From contig CAVXRG010000002.1 in NCBI GenBank assembly GCA_963764195.1, positions 124,001-188,000 on the forward strand: 64,000 bases of DNA. The letters run 5' to 3'. The notes under the pieces are model-generated. The model was given only the letters and a program-made list of their open reading frames with translations, searched no databases and was not told the DNA's origin. The DNA comes from JBDSSS01 sp963764195 (GTDB lineage Bacteria > Actinomycetota > Actinomycetes > Actinomycetales > Dermatophilaceae). Of this stretch, positions 53,366-61,586 are shown in pieces (the first letter of the stretch is position 1; the number at the start of each line of letters is the position of its first letter). The position numbers were made by a program, and so were the translations under genes.

Positions 53366-53563
53366 GAGGGTTCTCCGTAGGTCGCGGGTGCCACCGGAAC
53401 CAAGCCGGCAGGCGCCCGATGGTGGGGCTGGTGGGGCGGTCGTCGGCGACCACGATCGGCAAGCCCAGGGAGGTCCGGCCGGTTGCTGGGCGGTCCTGGG
53501 ACGGACCGCGGCGGCCGTTCGGGGCCATGGGCATGCGAAAGGGGTCGCAGGCACGCTCGGTCA

Positions 53564-53593
53564 ACGATACGGGAGCCCCCGAAGAGGGGTCAA
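53564..53593 (-). promoter_or_regulatory. rpmH promoter
   Basis: On the minus strand TTGACC (53593-53588), 18 nt, TATCGT (53569-53564): close to the housekeeping sigma consensus. Confidence 0.7.
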
Positions 53594-53646
53594 ACCCGGG
53601 GCCGGGAGCGCCGGGTCGCCACCTGTCGCCACCCCCGACCGCCACG

Positions 53647-53706
53647 CAACCACCACCGCAACCACCACCGCAACCACGACCGGAACCACGACCGGAACCA
53701 CGACGG
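53647..53706. repeat. five copies of a 12-bp tandem repeat
   Basis: Units drift from CAACCACCACCG (two copies) through CAACCACGACCG to GAACCACGACCG and a last, slightly altered copy. The array lies between the rpmH and dnaA promoters. Confidence 0.85.
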
Positions 53707-53793
53707 AACGCCGCGCAATCCTCCATCATCGGGGTGGCCGGTCCCGGGGCAACGCGACACGCCGGGAGGGATCCGGCCATTTGCCGCTTCCGG

Positions 53794-53823
53794 TTGTCAG
53801 GGACGGCGCTGTCTTGTTAGGTT
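53794..53823 (+). promoter_or_regulatory. dnaA promoter
   Basis: TTGTCA (53794-53799), 18 nt, TAGGTT (53818-53823). Predicted leader of about 145 nt. Confidence 0.6.
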
Positions 53824-53862
53824 CCGACTCTCACACCCCTTGCCACCGGTTCATACACAGGC

Positions 53863-53883
53863 TGTGGACAAACGTGTGGACAA
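53863..53883. promoter_or_regulatory. two DnaA boxes upstream of dnaA
   Basis: Two perfect reverse-orientation boxes TGTGGACAA at 53863-53871 and 53875-53883, 12 bp apart, within the dnaA leader. Autoregulation by DnaA is the simplest reading. Confidence 0.8.
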
Positions 53884-53974
53884 GAGACATCGCACGCACG
53901 CGCGTGCGTCCGCACGCGTGGCGCCACAGGGGGCAGACCGCGGTGCGCGAGAGCAGTCAGGGACAGGTGAGCCG

Positions 53975-55519
53975 GTGAGTGACACGGGCGTCGACTACGG
54001 GGTCGTCTGGCAGCAGACCCTCGGCACCCTGGACGGCAAGGGCATCTCTCCGCAGGAGCGTGCCTTCGTCCGGCTCTGTCGCCTCGTCGGCGTCCTCGAC
54101 GGCACCGCGCTCGTCAAGGCCCCGAATCCGTACACCAAGGAGTTCCTCGAGACCCGGATCCGCGGCGAGGTCGTCGAGGCCCTGACCGGCCACCTCGGGA
54201 TCCCCGTCCAGCTCGCCGTGTCCGTCGACGAGGCCCTCGAGACCGACTCGGGCCTGCTCACCGACGAGCCGACCGGTCAGCCGGCGCTCGGCGACCCCGG
54301 TCGCCACCTGCACGCGGTCCGCCCGGGCGACGCCCACACCGACCCGCGGCACCTGCGGGACCCGCTCAAGGACCTCGAGGACAGCGCGCCCGACCTCAAC
54401 GGGGCCGACTTCGACGACCCGGTCCGCGACCGTGGCGAGAGCGGACCGATGCGCCAGCGCCCGGAGCCCTCGACCGCGAGCGACACGAGGCTCAACCCCA
54501 AGCACACCTTCGACACCTTCGTCATCGGCGCGAGCAACCGCTTCGCGCACGCAGCGGCCGTCGCCGTCGCCGAGGCTCCGGCCAAGGCCTACAACCCCCT
54601 CTTCGTCTACGGCGAGTCGGGACTGGGCAAGACCCACCTGCTCCACGCCATCGGGCACTACGCCCGGGCGATGTTCCCCACCGTGCGCGTGCGCTACGTG
54701 AACTCCGAGGAGTTCACCAACGACTTCATCAACAGCATCCGCGACGACAAGGCGAGCGCCTTCCAGAGCCGCTACCGCAACGTCGACGTCCTGCTCATCG
54801 ACGACATCCAGTTCCTCCAGGGCAAGCTGCAGACCCAGGAGGAGTTCTTCCACACCTTCAACACGCTGCACAACGCGAACAAGCAGATCGTCATCACCAG
54901 CGACCTCCCGCCCAAGGAGCTCTCCGGCTTCGAGGACCGGATGCGGACCCGCTTCGAGTCGGGCCTGCTCACCGACGTGCAGCCCCCCGACCTCGAGACC
55001 CGCATCGCCATCCTGCGCAAGAAGGCGATCCAGGACCGGATGTCGGTGCCGGACCCCGTCCTCGAGTACATCGCGTCGAACTTCAGCACGAACATCCGCG
55101 AGATCGAGGGGGCGCTGATCCGGGTCACCGCCTTCAGCAACCTCAACCGGCAGCCGATCGACCTCCCGCTCGCCGAGATCGTCCTCAAGGACGTGCTGCC
55201 CAACGAGACCCCGAACCAGGTGACCGCGGCGACGATCATGGCAGTCACCTCCGCCTACTACGCCGTGTCCATGGAGGACCTCTGCGGCTCCAGCCGATCC
55301 CGCCAGCTCGTCACCGCACGCCAGATCGCCATGTACCTCTGCCGTGAGATGACCGACCTGTCGCTGCCGAAGATCGGGCAGCTCTTCGGCGGGCGCGACC
55401 ACACGACCGTGATGCACGCCGACCGCAAGATCCGCGAGCTGATGGGCGAGCGGCGGGCGATCTACAACCAGGTCACCGAGCTGACCAACCGGATCCGCCA
55501 GCAGTCCTCCTCGCGCTGA
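53975..55519 (+). CDS. dnaA: chromosomal replication initiator DnaA
   Basis: A 514-residue protein. Domain I is at the N-terminus (VVWQQTLGTLDGKGISPQERAF), a long linker (domain II) about 95-175 follows. The AAA+ domain has Walker A GESGLGKTHLLHAIG and Walker B LLIDDIQFLQG, and the C-terminal box-binding helix carries the signature GRDHTTVMHADRKI. GTG 53975 is placed at the first conserved residues, with an AGG about 7 nt ahead. Binds the boxes in oriC at 57.4-57.7 kb and the two in its own leader. Confidence 0.97.
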   Translation: MSDTGVDYGVVWQQTLGTLDGKGISPQERAFVRLCRLVGVLDGTALVKAPNPYTKEFLETRIRGEVVEALTGHLGIPVQLAVSVDEALETDSGLLTDEPTGQPALGDPGRHLHAVRPGDAHTDPRHLRDPLKDLEDSAPDLNGADFDDPVRDRGESGPMRQRPEPSTASDTRLNPKHTFDTFVIGASNRFAHAAAVAVAEAPAKAYNPLFVYGESGLGKTHLLHAIGHYARAMFPTVRVRYVNSEEFTNDFINSIRDDKASAFQSRYRNVDVLLIDDIQFLQGKLQTQEEFFHTFNTLHNANKQIVITSDLPPKELSGFEDRMRTRFESGLLTDVQPPDLETRIAILRKKAIQDRMSVPDPVLEYIASNFSTNIREIEGALIRVTAFSNLNRQPIDLPLAEIVLKDVLPNETPNQVTAATIMAVTSAYYAVSMEDLCGSSRSRQLVTARQIAMYLCREMTDLSLPKIGQLFGGRDHTTVMHADRKIRELMGERRAIYNQVTELTNRIRQQSSSR

Positions 55520-55543
55520 GCCCGCCACCCCTCCTGTCACCGC

Positions 55544-56527
55544 TCAGGCGCGGACGTATGCCGCTGTCCCGCCGAGCGCGACCACCGTGGCCGTGAGCGC
55601 CTCCTCCCAGGGCGTCGCCGACAACCCGAAGGTCGCCTCGGTGCGCGTCGAGTCCAGGACGAAGGGCCGCTCGAACTGGTGACGTGTCTCGCGAACCTCC
55701 TTGAGCAGCGGCACGACGGCGCCGAGCGCCGTGATGAGCGGCCGGGGCACGACCCGGACTGCGGGGGTGGGCCGACCGGTCAGCCGCGCCACGTCGGCCG
55801 CGACCTCGCGCACGGTCCGGGCGGGAGCGGTCGGCACGTGCCACACCCGCCCCCACGACCGGTCGTCGGTCGCCAGCACGGCGGCGAGCTCGCCGATGTC
55901 AGGCAGGTAGGTCCACGAGTGCGCGGCGTCGGCCACTCCCATCGGCAGCAGCGCGGCCGCCCCCCGGGCGACCCGAGCGACCACCGAGTCGTTGAGCAGG
56001 CTCATCCGGGCCTGGGCACCCGGCCCGAAGTAGTCACTGGCCCGCAGCTCGGTCGCCCGCAGCCGACCGGCCTCGTGGCGTGAGCGGGCCTCACGCCACA
56101 TCGCCGCCCGCAGGGCTCCCTTGTGGCCGTTCGGCGCCGCGGCCGTGTCCTCGGTCATCGGAGCGTCCACCCGTCCGTAGCCGTAGAGGTTGCCGACGGT
56201 GACGAGACCGGCACCGGTCTGCTCGGCGGCGTGCAGGACCGACTCGGCCACCGGCGGCCAGTCCCGCTCCCAGGTCGTGTAGCTGGGCGGGTTGATCGCG
56301 TTGACGATGCTCGCGGCCCCCGTCGCGAGGGCGGTGAGGGCCGCCGGGTCGGCGGCGTCGACGCTGGTCACGGTGACGGCGTCCGATCCGCCGGGCAGGT
56401 CCACCCAGGGACGCACGGCCACGACCCCGGAGCGGGACGCCAGGGTCACCGTGTGGCCGCGGGCGACGAGGTGGGTTGCGGTGGCGCGTCCGATGCCGCC
56501 GGCGCCGAGGACGAGGTGGTGGCTCAT
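55544..56527 (-). CDS. NAD-dependent epimerase/dehydratase family protein
   Basis: A 327-residue extended short-chain dehydrogenase-like protein with the dinucleotide motif LGAGGIGRATATHL (about 7-20). The usual YxxxK catalytic pair is not evident: the matching segment reads ASDYFGPGAQ. A redox or flavin-sensing role of the atypical SDR type is possible. Substrate unknown. It converges on dnaA and diverges from the TetR gene. Three TetR-type operators and a TTGACA-like promoter sit between the pair, so the TetR protein most likely controls it. This pair interrupts the usual dnaA-oriC-dnaN order. Confidence 0.87.
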   Translation of the reverse strand: MSHHLVLGAGGIGRATATHLVARGHTVTLASRSGVVAVRPWVDLPGGSDAVTVTSVDAADPAALTALATGAASIVNAINPPSYTTWERDWPPVAESVLHAAEQTGAGLVTVGNLYGYGRVDAPMTEDTAAAPNGHKGALRAAMWREARSRHEAGRLRATELRASDYFGPGAQARMSLLNDSVVARVARGAAALLPMGVADAAHSWTYLPDIGELAAVLATDDRSWGRVWHVPTAPARTVREVAADVARLTGRPTPAVRVVPRPLITALGAVVPLLKEVRETRHQFERPFVLDSTRTEATFGLSATPWEEALTATVVALGGTAAYVRA

Positions 56528-56546
56528 GGTGGATCCTCTCGAAAGT

Positions 56547-56617
56547 GTGAGCAGTGCTCACGGTGATGTGATCCCAGTGTGAGCAGTGCTCCAACTCCTG
56601 TCAAGAGCACTGCTCAC
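56547..56617. promoter_or_regulatory. three TetR-type operators and the epimerase promoter
   Basis: GTGAGCAGTGCTCAC is a perfect 7-1-7 palindrome at 56547-56561. A second copy at 56579-56593 has a defective right end and a third at about 56603-56617 a defective left end. On the minus strand TTGACA (56604-56599), 17 nt, CACACT is a promoter for the epimerase gene, covered by operators two and three. Confidence 0.8.
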
Positions 56618-56659
56618 ATTTGTCTGGCGTGGGGCGGAACCGTGTGGCAGGGTGACGAC

Positions 56660-57424
56660 ATGCCCGCCTCCCCCACCTCCGCAGAGAGCACTCCCGCCCC
56701 CGGGCCGCGGCAACGCCGGCGGGAGGCCACGGAGGCGGACATCCTGCGGGTGGCTCGCGTGCACCTCGCCGAGCACGGAGCGGCCGCCCTCAGCCTGCGG
56801 GCCGTCGCCCGCGACCTCGGGATGGTCTCCTCCGGTATCTACCGTTACGTCGCGAGCCGCGACGAGCTGTTGACCCGCCTCATCGTCGACAGCTACCTCT
56901 CCCTCGCCGACGCCGTGCGCCGCCGGCACGACGCGGTGCCCGGCGAGGACCTCGAGGGACGGTGGGACGCCATCGCCGGCGCCTTCCGGCGCTGGGCCCT
57001 GGACCACCCGCAGGACTTCGCCCTCGTCTACGGCTCGCCCGTCCCCGACTACACGGCCCCGGCCGACCGCACGACCCCGGCGGGCACGTTGGTCCTCGCG
57101 ATGCTGCTCACGCTGCTCGACGACATCCTCACCGCCGGGCGCCTGGCCCCGGGCCCGCCTGTGGACCCCGAGCGAGCGCAGGCTGCGGTCGGCCATCTCA
57201 TGGCTGACGACTTCTTCGCCGCGTCGGCCATCGATGCCGTCGGACTCGCCCGCGGCCTCGCGGCATGGACGCTGCTCGTCGGGGCCGTGACGAGCGAGGT
57301 CTTCGAGCAGCTCGGGCCGATGCCGCGGCCCGAGGCGCTCTTCGACGTCGTCGCGGCCGCGGCCCGAGGACTCGTGCTGGCGCCGTCGTCCACAGGGTCG
57401 TCCACAGCTGGGTACACAGCGTGA
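56660..57424 (+). CDS. TetR-family transcriptional regulator
   Basis: A 254-residue repressor with an N-terminal TetR helix-turn-helix about 25-70 (ILRVARVHLAEHGAAALSLRAVARDLGM, GIYRYVASRDELL) and a helical ligand domain of the WHG/TetR_C_33-like kind (FRRWALDHPQDFALVYGSPVPDY). Divergent from the epimerase gene with three operators between them, so autoregulation and control of the neighbour are likely. ATG 56660 has AGGG about 7 nt upstream. The 3' end carries two TCGTCCACA DnaA-like boxes (57386-57406), so oriC begins inside its coding region. Confidence 0.9.
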   Translation: MPASPTSAESTPAPGPRQRRREATEADILRVARVHLAEHGAAALSLRAVARDLGMVSSGIYRYVASRDELLTRLIVDSYLSLADAVRRRHDAVPGEDLEGRWDAIAGAFRRWALDHPQDFALVYGSPVPDYTAPADRTTPAGTLVLAMLLTLLDDILTAGRLAPGPPVDPERAQAAVGHLMADDFFAASAIDAVGLARGLAAWTLLVGAVTSEVFEQLGPMPRPEALFDVVAAAARGLVLAPSSTGSSTAGYTA

Positions 57425-57724
57425 CCCTCCCGTGACCGACCACACCGCGTGCTCAGCCGGCTCGAGTTGTCCACCGCCTGTGGAAAACTCTGTGGAGTAC
57501 GAGGACGGCCCGACCGAGACACCGACCGTTCAGGTTGTCCACACACATCTGTGGAAACCTGTGGACAACCGGCCGAAATCTGCGGACAACACCACCAAAT
57601 CGGAACATCGGGGTGTGGACAGAGCTGGTCCGTGCACAGGACCTGCCATTTCTCCCCGACGTTACCCACAGGCAGGGCCGACCTCGCCGCGCGCCGTGAC
57701 GTGCACCGATGGCAGTTGTCCCCA
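57386..57724. other. oriC: replication origin oriC
   Basis: A cluster of DnaA boxes in both orientations. Perfect ones are TTGTCCACA at 57535-57543 and TGTGGACAA at 57560-57568. Near-perfect ones are TCGTCCACA (57386, 57398), TTGTCCACC (57467), TGTGGAAAA (57479), TGTGGAAAC (57550), TGCGGACAA (57581), TGTGGACAG (57614) and TTGTCCCCA (57716). The 492-bp gap between the TetR gene and dnaN holds these and locally lower G+C runs but no gene. Confidence 0.9.
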
Positions 57725-57862
57725 TGATCCACACCACCGATGACGATGACGAACCTCCCATGAAGGGGTTTGGCCCCGAGAACATCACTGCCCCGAGCCG
57801 CGGCCCGGACGGGCCCTGGCGACGAGCCACAACCGAGCGACCGTCCGGTGGTGTCTGGCGCC

Positions 57863-57884
57863 GGACAGGCACTAGTGTCTGTCC
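57863..57884. promoter_or_regulatory. imperfect palindrome over the dnaN -10 box
   Basis: GGACAGGCACT and AGTGTCTGTCC match as inverted arms with one mismatch and enclose TAGTGT (57873-57878), a likely -10 for dnaN. A regulator bound here would block dnaN initiation. Confidence 0.45.
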
Positions 57885-57916
57885 CCCAATGTCCTACGTG
57901 TCGAAGTGAGTGCACC

Positions 57917-59044
57917 GTGAAGTTTCGGGTTGAGCGTGACGTCCTGGCCGAGGCCGTGACCTGGGTCGCCCGTGGACTGCCGGCTCGCCCGCCCGTCCCG
58001 GTCCTCGCCGGGGTGCTGCTCGAGGCGCACGACGACGGGACGCTGACGCTCTCGGCGTTCGACTACGAGGTCTCGGCCCGCGTCACGGTCGCCGCCGACG
58101 TGTCGGAGTCGGGGACCGCGCTCGTGCTCGGCCGGCTCCTCGCCGACATCTCCCGCAACCTCCCGGCCCGCCCGATCGACATCGCGACGGACGGCTCGAA
58201 GGTCAACGTCACGTGCGGGTCCTCACGGTTCAGCCTGCGCGAGATGCCCGTCGACGACTACCCGACCCTGCCGCGCTCGCCCGAGGCGAGCGGCACCATC
58301 GCCGGCGACACCTTCACCCAGGCCGTCGCCCAGGTCTCCATCGCCGCCGACAAGGGCGACACCCTGCCGATCCTCACCGGCGTGCGGATGGAGATCGACG
58401 GCGACAAGGTCACCCTGCTCGCCACCGACCGCTACCGCCTCGCGATGCGTGAGCTGACGTGGAGCCCGAGCTCCCCCGACGCGAGCCACGTCGCGCTCGT
58501 GCCGGCCCGCCAGCTCTCCGACACGGCCAAGGCCCTCGGCGCGTCCGGCTCCGTCGAGCTCGCGCTCGGCCCGGGCGGCGACGGCCTCATCGGTTTCGAG
58601 GCCGGGCAGCGGCGCACGACGACCCGCCTGCTCGACGGCGAGTACCCCAAGGTCACCTCGATCTTCCCCAGCTCGGTCGACACCGAGGCCGTGATCGAGA
58701 CGGCCGCGCTCGAGGAGGCCGTCAAGCGGGTCGCCCTCGTCGCGGAGCGCAACACCCCGGTGCTGCTGAAGTTCACCGACGGGCAGGTCGCGATCGAGGC
58801 CGGCACCGGCGACGACGCCCAGGCGTCCGAGGCGGTCGAGGCCACGCTCACCGGCCCCGAGATCCAGATCGCCTTCAACCCGCAGTTCCTGCTCGACGGC
58901 CTCCACGCCGTCGGCACCCCGTGGAGCCGGCTCTCCTTCACCCAGCCGAGCCGGCCCGCCGTGCTGTCCGGGCAGGCCGAGGCCGACGGCGACGCCGACA
59001 CGAGCTACCGCTACGTCCTGATGCCGGTCCGCTTCGCCAGCTGA
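57917..59044 (+). CDS. dnaN: DNA polymerase III beta sliding clamp
   Basis: A 375-residue protein of three clamp repeats, beginning MKFRVERDVLAEAVTWVARGL with GVLLEAHDDGTLTLSAFDYE and ending YRYVLMPVRF, typical of DnaN. The GTG at 57917 gives the normal family N-terminus; an upstream in-frame extension reads as non-conserved sequence. First gene to the right of oriC. Confidence 0.97.
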   Translation: MKFRVERDVLAEAVTWVARGLPARPPVPVLAGVLLEAHDDGTLTLSAFDYEVSARVTVAADVSESGTALVLGRLLADISRNLPARPIDIATDGSKVNVTCGSSRFSLREMPVDDYPTLPRSPEASGTIAGDTFTQAVAQVSIAADKGDTLPILTGVRMEIDGDKVTLLATDRYRLAMRELTWSPSSPDASHVALVPARQLSDTAKALGASGSVELALGPGGDGLIGFEAGQRRTTTRLLDGEYPKVTSIFPSSVDTEAVIETAALEEAVKRVALVAERNTPVLLKFTDGQVAIEAGTGDDAQASEAVEATLTGPEIQIAFNPQFLLDGLHAVGTPWSRLSFTQPSRPAVLSGQAEADGDADTSYRYVLMPVRFAS

Positions 59045-59140
59045 GCGGCATACCGGATCGACTCGCCAGTCCGGAGCCCACCGGGCTCGGCTAGCCTCGA
59101 CAGCACGACACCCCACCCACCGCGCAAGGAAGGCTCCGAC

Positions 59141-60280
59141 ATGCAGCTCGGTCTGATCGGTCTCGGCAAGATGGGTGGCAACATGCGCGAGCGGTTGCGC
59201 CGCGCTGGCCACGAGGTCGTCGGCTTCGACCGCAACCCCGAGGTCGCCGACGTCCGCACCATGGCCGCGATGGTCAAGAAGCTCGAGGCGCCGCGCGTCG
59301 TGTGGGTGATGGTCCCCTCCGGTGACCCGACCCGCGAGACGATCGCCAAGCTCGGTGACCTGCTCGAGCCCGGTGACCTCGTCATCGACGGCGGCAACTC
59401 CCGCTTCACCGATGACTTCGAGAACGCGAAGATGCTCGCCGAGAAGAAGATCGGCTACGTCGACTGCGGCGTGAGCGGCGGCATCTGGGGCCTCGAGAAC
59501 GGCTACGGCCTGATGTGCGGCGGTGACAAGAAGTGGGTCACCAAGGCGATGCCGATCTTCGACGCGCTGCGCCCCGAGGGTCCCCGTGACGAGGGCTTCG
59601 TCCACGCCGGCAAGGTCGGCGCCGGGCACTACACGAAGATGGTCCACAACGGCATCGAGTACGGCCTGATGGCGGCGTATGCCGAGGGCTTCGAGCTGCT
59701 CGAGAAGAAGGACATCGTCACCGACGTCCCCGGCGCCTTCAAGGCCTGGAGCCGGGGCACCGTCGTGCGGTCCTGGCTGCTCGACCTCATGGTCGACGCC
59801 CTCGAGGAGAACCCCCACCTCGACGACGTCTCCGACTACACCAACGACTCGGGCGAGGGCCGCTGGACCGTGGAGGAGGCCATCGCGATGTCGGTGCCGA
59901 TGCCGGTCATCTCCGCCTCGCTCTTCGCCCGCTTCGCCTCGCGCCAGCAGAGCTCGCCGACGATGCAGGCGGTCGCGGCGCTGCGCGGCCAGTTCGGTGG
60001 CCACCAGGTGATGACGATCGCCGAGGGTGACACGCTGCGCGAGGGCGCCGTGCCGACCCGCTCGCCGAAGAAGGAGTCGGCGCCGAAGCAGGCCAAGAAG
60101 CGGGCAACGGCCAAGAAGGCGAGCGAGGAGGCGGCCCAGACCGGCTCCAGCGCCAACGTCGACGCGGCGAAGAAGGCGGCCCACTCGCGCCGGGCGCCGG
60201 CGACGCAGCCCACCGACACGGCCGACTCGGCCCGCGGCCAGAAGCGCGCGGCGTCGAAGCGGACCGCGAAGAAGGCCTGA
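59141..60280 (+). CDS. gnd: 6-phosphogluconate dehydrogenase (short form) with histone-like tail
   Basis: A 379-residue enzyme of the short decarboxylating 6-phosphogluconate dehydrogenase type (about 300 residues of enzyme). Rossmann motif GLIGLGKMGGNM, VIDGGNS, CGVSGGIWGLENGYGLMCGG and the catalytic KMVHNGIEYG are intact. It converts 6-phosphogluconate to ribulose 5-phosphate and CO2, likely with NAD for this branch. The last about 75 residues are Lys/Ala/Ser-rich (AKKRATAKKASEEAA, KRTAKKA), like histone H1-type nucleoid proteins, and not part of the enzyme fold. SD AAGGAAGG. Lies in the conserved dnaN-recF interval. Confidence 0.94.
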   Translation: MQLGLIGLGKMGGNMRERLRRAGHEVVGFDRNPEVADVRTMAAMVKKLEAPRVVWVMVPSGDPTRETIAKLGDLLEPGDLVIDGGNSRFTDDFENAKMLAEKKIGYVDCGVSGGIWGLENGYGLMCGGDKKWVTKAMPIFDALRPEGPRDEGFVHAGKVGAGHYTKMVHNGIEYGLMAAYAEGFELLEKKDIVTDVPGAFKAWSRGTVVRSWLLDLMVDALEENPHLDDVSDYTNDSGEGRWTVEEAIAMSVPMPVISASLFARFASRQQSSPTMQAVAALRGQFGGHQVMTIAEGDTLREGAVPTRSPKKESAPKQAKKRATAKKASEEAAQTGSSANVDAAKKAAHSRRAPATQPTDTADSARGQKRAASKRTAKKA

Positions 60281-60293
60281 GCAAAGTCCCCCC

Positions 60294-61586
60294 TTGCACG
60301 TCCGGCACCTCACCCTCAAGGACTTCCGCAGCTATCCCGGGGCCGAGCTCGCGCTCACCCCGGGCGTGACGACGCTCGTCGGGCTCAACGGGCAGGGCAA
60401 GACCAACCTCGTCGAGGCGGTCGGCTACCTCGCCACGCTCGGGTCGCACCGGGTGGCAAACGACCAGCCGCTCGTCCGCTTCGGCGCGGACCAGGCGGTC
60501 GTGCGCGGGGCCATCGTGCGCGACGACCGCGAGACGATGGTCGAGCTGGAGATCACGCCGGGCAAGGCCAACCGGGCCCGGCTCGGCCGGTCGCCGGTGT
60601 CGCGGCCGCGCGAGGTGCTCGGGACGGTGCGGACCGTGCTCTTCGCCCCCGAGGACCTCTCCCTCGTCAAGGGCGACCCGTCGGAGCGGCGCCGGTTCCT
60701 CGACGAGCTGCTCGTCCAGCGCCAGCCGCGGTGGTCCGGCGTCCGGTCGGACTACGACAAGATCCTGCGCCAGCGGGGCGCGCTGCTGAAGTCGGCGGCG
60801 CCCGTGCTCCGGCGGGGCCGTGGGGCTCGACGTCCGGAGCGTCCCGGTGAGGCGCCCGTCGACGAGGCGCGCGAGGCTGCGCTGCACACCCTGGACGTGT
60901 GGAACGACCACCTCGCCACCGTCGGCTCCCAGCTCGTCTACGCCCGGCTGCGACTGCTGCGTGACCTCGTGCCGGACCTCTCCGACTGCTACGACGCGGT
61001 GAGTGCGGCGGCGAGCAACGCACGCGCCACCTACAAGAGCTCGCTCCACGAGGCGATGGCGACGCGGATCGCGGCCGGTGAGGTCCCGGAGATCGACGAG
61101 CTGCGTGCGGCGATGATCGACACCCTCGCCGAGGTGCGCGGCAGCGAGATCGAGCGGGGGGTCTCGCTCGTCGGGCCGCACCGCGACGACCTCGTGCTGT
61201 CGCTCGGCGAGCTGCCGGCGAAGGGCTACGCGAGCCACGGCGAGTCGTGGAGCTTTGCGCTGGGGCTCAAGCTCGCGGCATACCGGCTGCTGCGGCGCGA
61301 CCTGGGCGATGACCCGGTCCTCATCCTCGATGACGTCTTCGCCGAGCTCGACTCCGGTCGGCGCGAGCGGCTCGCCGCGCTCGTGGCCGACTGCGAGCAG
61401 GTGCTCATCACCGCGGCCGTCGGCGCCGACGTGCCCGACGTGCTCCGCGAGCAGGGCGTCACGTTCGAGGTGCGGCTCGGGCAGGTCACCCCGCTCGGGG
61501 CTGACACGTTCGACGAGACCAAGACCGAGATCGAGAGCGGCGAGACCGAGAGCGGCGAGACCGAGAGCGGCGACGACGGTGAGTGA
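60294..61586 (+). CDS. recF: DNA replication/repair protein RecF
   Basis: A 430-residue SMC-like ATPase. Begins HVRHLTLKDFRSYP, has Walker A GLNGQGKTNLVEA (about 29-41), signature region SHGESWSFALGLKLAAYRLL and Walker B LILDDVFAELD. It loads RecA at gaps. The TTG at 60294 is the best start: it lies 13 nt after gnd and directly before the conserved N-terminus. An in-frame 15-bp repeat codes for an ESGET tail at the end, and DUF721 starts within it. Confidence 0.95.
   Translation: MHVRHLTLKDFRSYPGAELALTPGVTTLVGLNGQGKTNLVEAVGYLATLGSHRVANDQPLVRFGADQAVVRGAIVRDDRETMVELEITPGKANRARLGRSPVSRPREVLGTVRTVLFAPEDLSLVKGDPSERRRFLDELLVQRQPRWSGVRSDYDKILRQRGALLKSAAPVLRRGRGARRPERPGEAPVDEAREAALHTLDVWNDHLATVGSQLVYARLRLLRDLVPDLSDCYDAVSAAASNARATYKSSLHEAMATRIAAGEVPEIDELRAAMIDTLAEVRGSEIERGVSLVGPHRDDLVLSLGELPAKGYASHGESWSFALGLKLAAYRLLRRDLGDDPVLILDDVFAELDSGRRERLAALVADCEQVLITAAVGADVPDVLREQGVTFEVRLGQVTPLGADTFDETKTEIESGETESGETESGDDGE

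Larger units (their letters stand above)
53366..53974. other. rpmH-dnaA intergenic region (609 bp)
   Basis: It contains divergent promoters for rpmH and dnaA, a 12-bp tandem repeat array and two DnaA boxes near dnaA. I see no gene or RNA in it. Confidence 0.8.

Noticed and set aside
53957..55540. A 527-codon open frame on the minus strand opposite dnaA
   Set aside because: Shadow of dnaA; the DnaA frame carries all family motifs.
57425..57916. Short open frames in the oriC region considered as small genes
   Set aside because: They overlap clustered DnaA boxes, lack ribosome binding sites, and the only in-frame continuation is an upstream extension of dnaN not found in the family.
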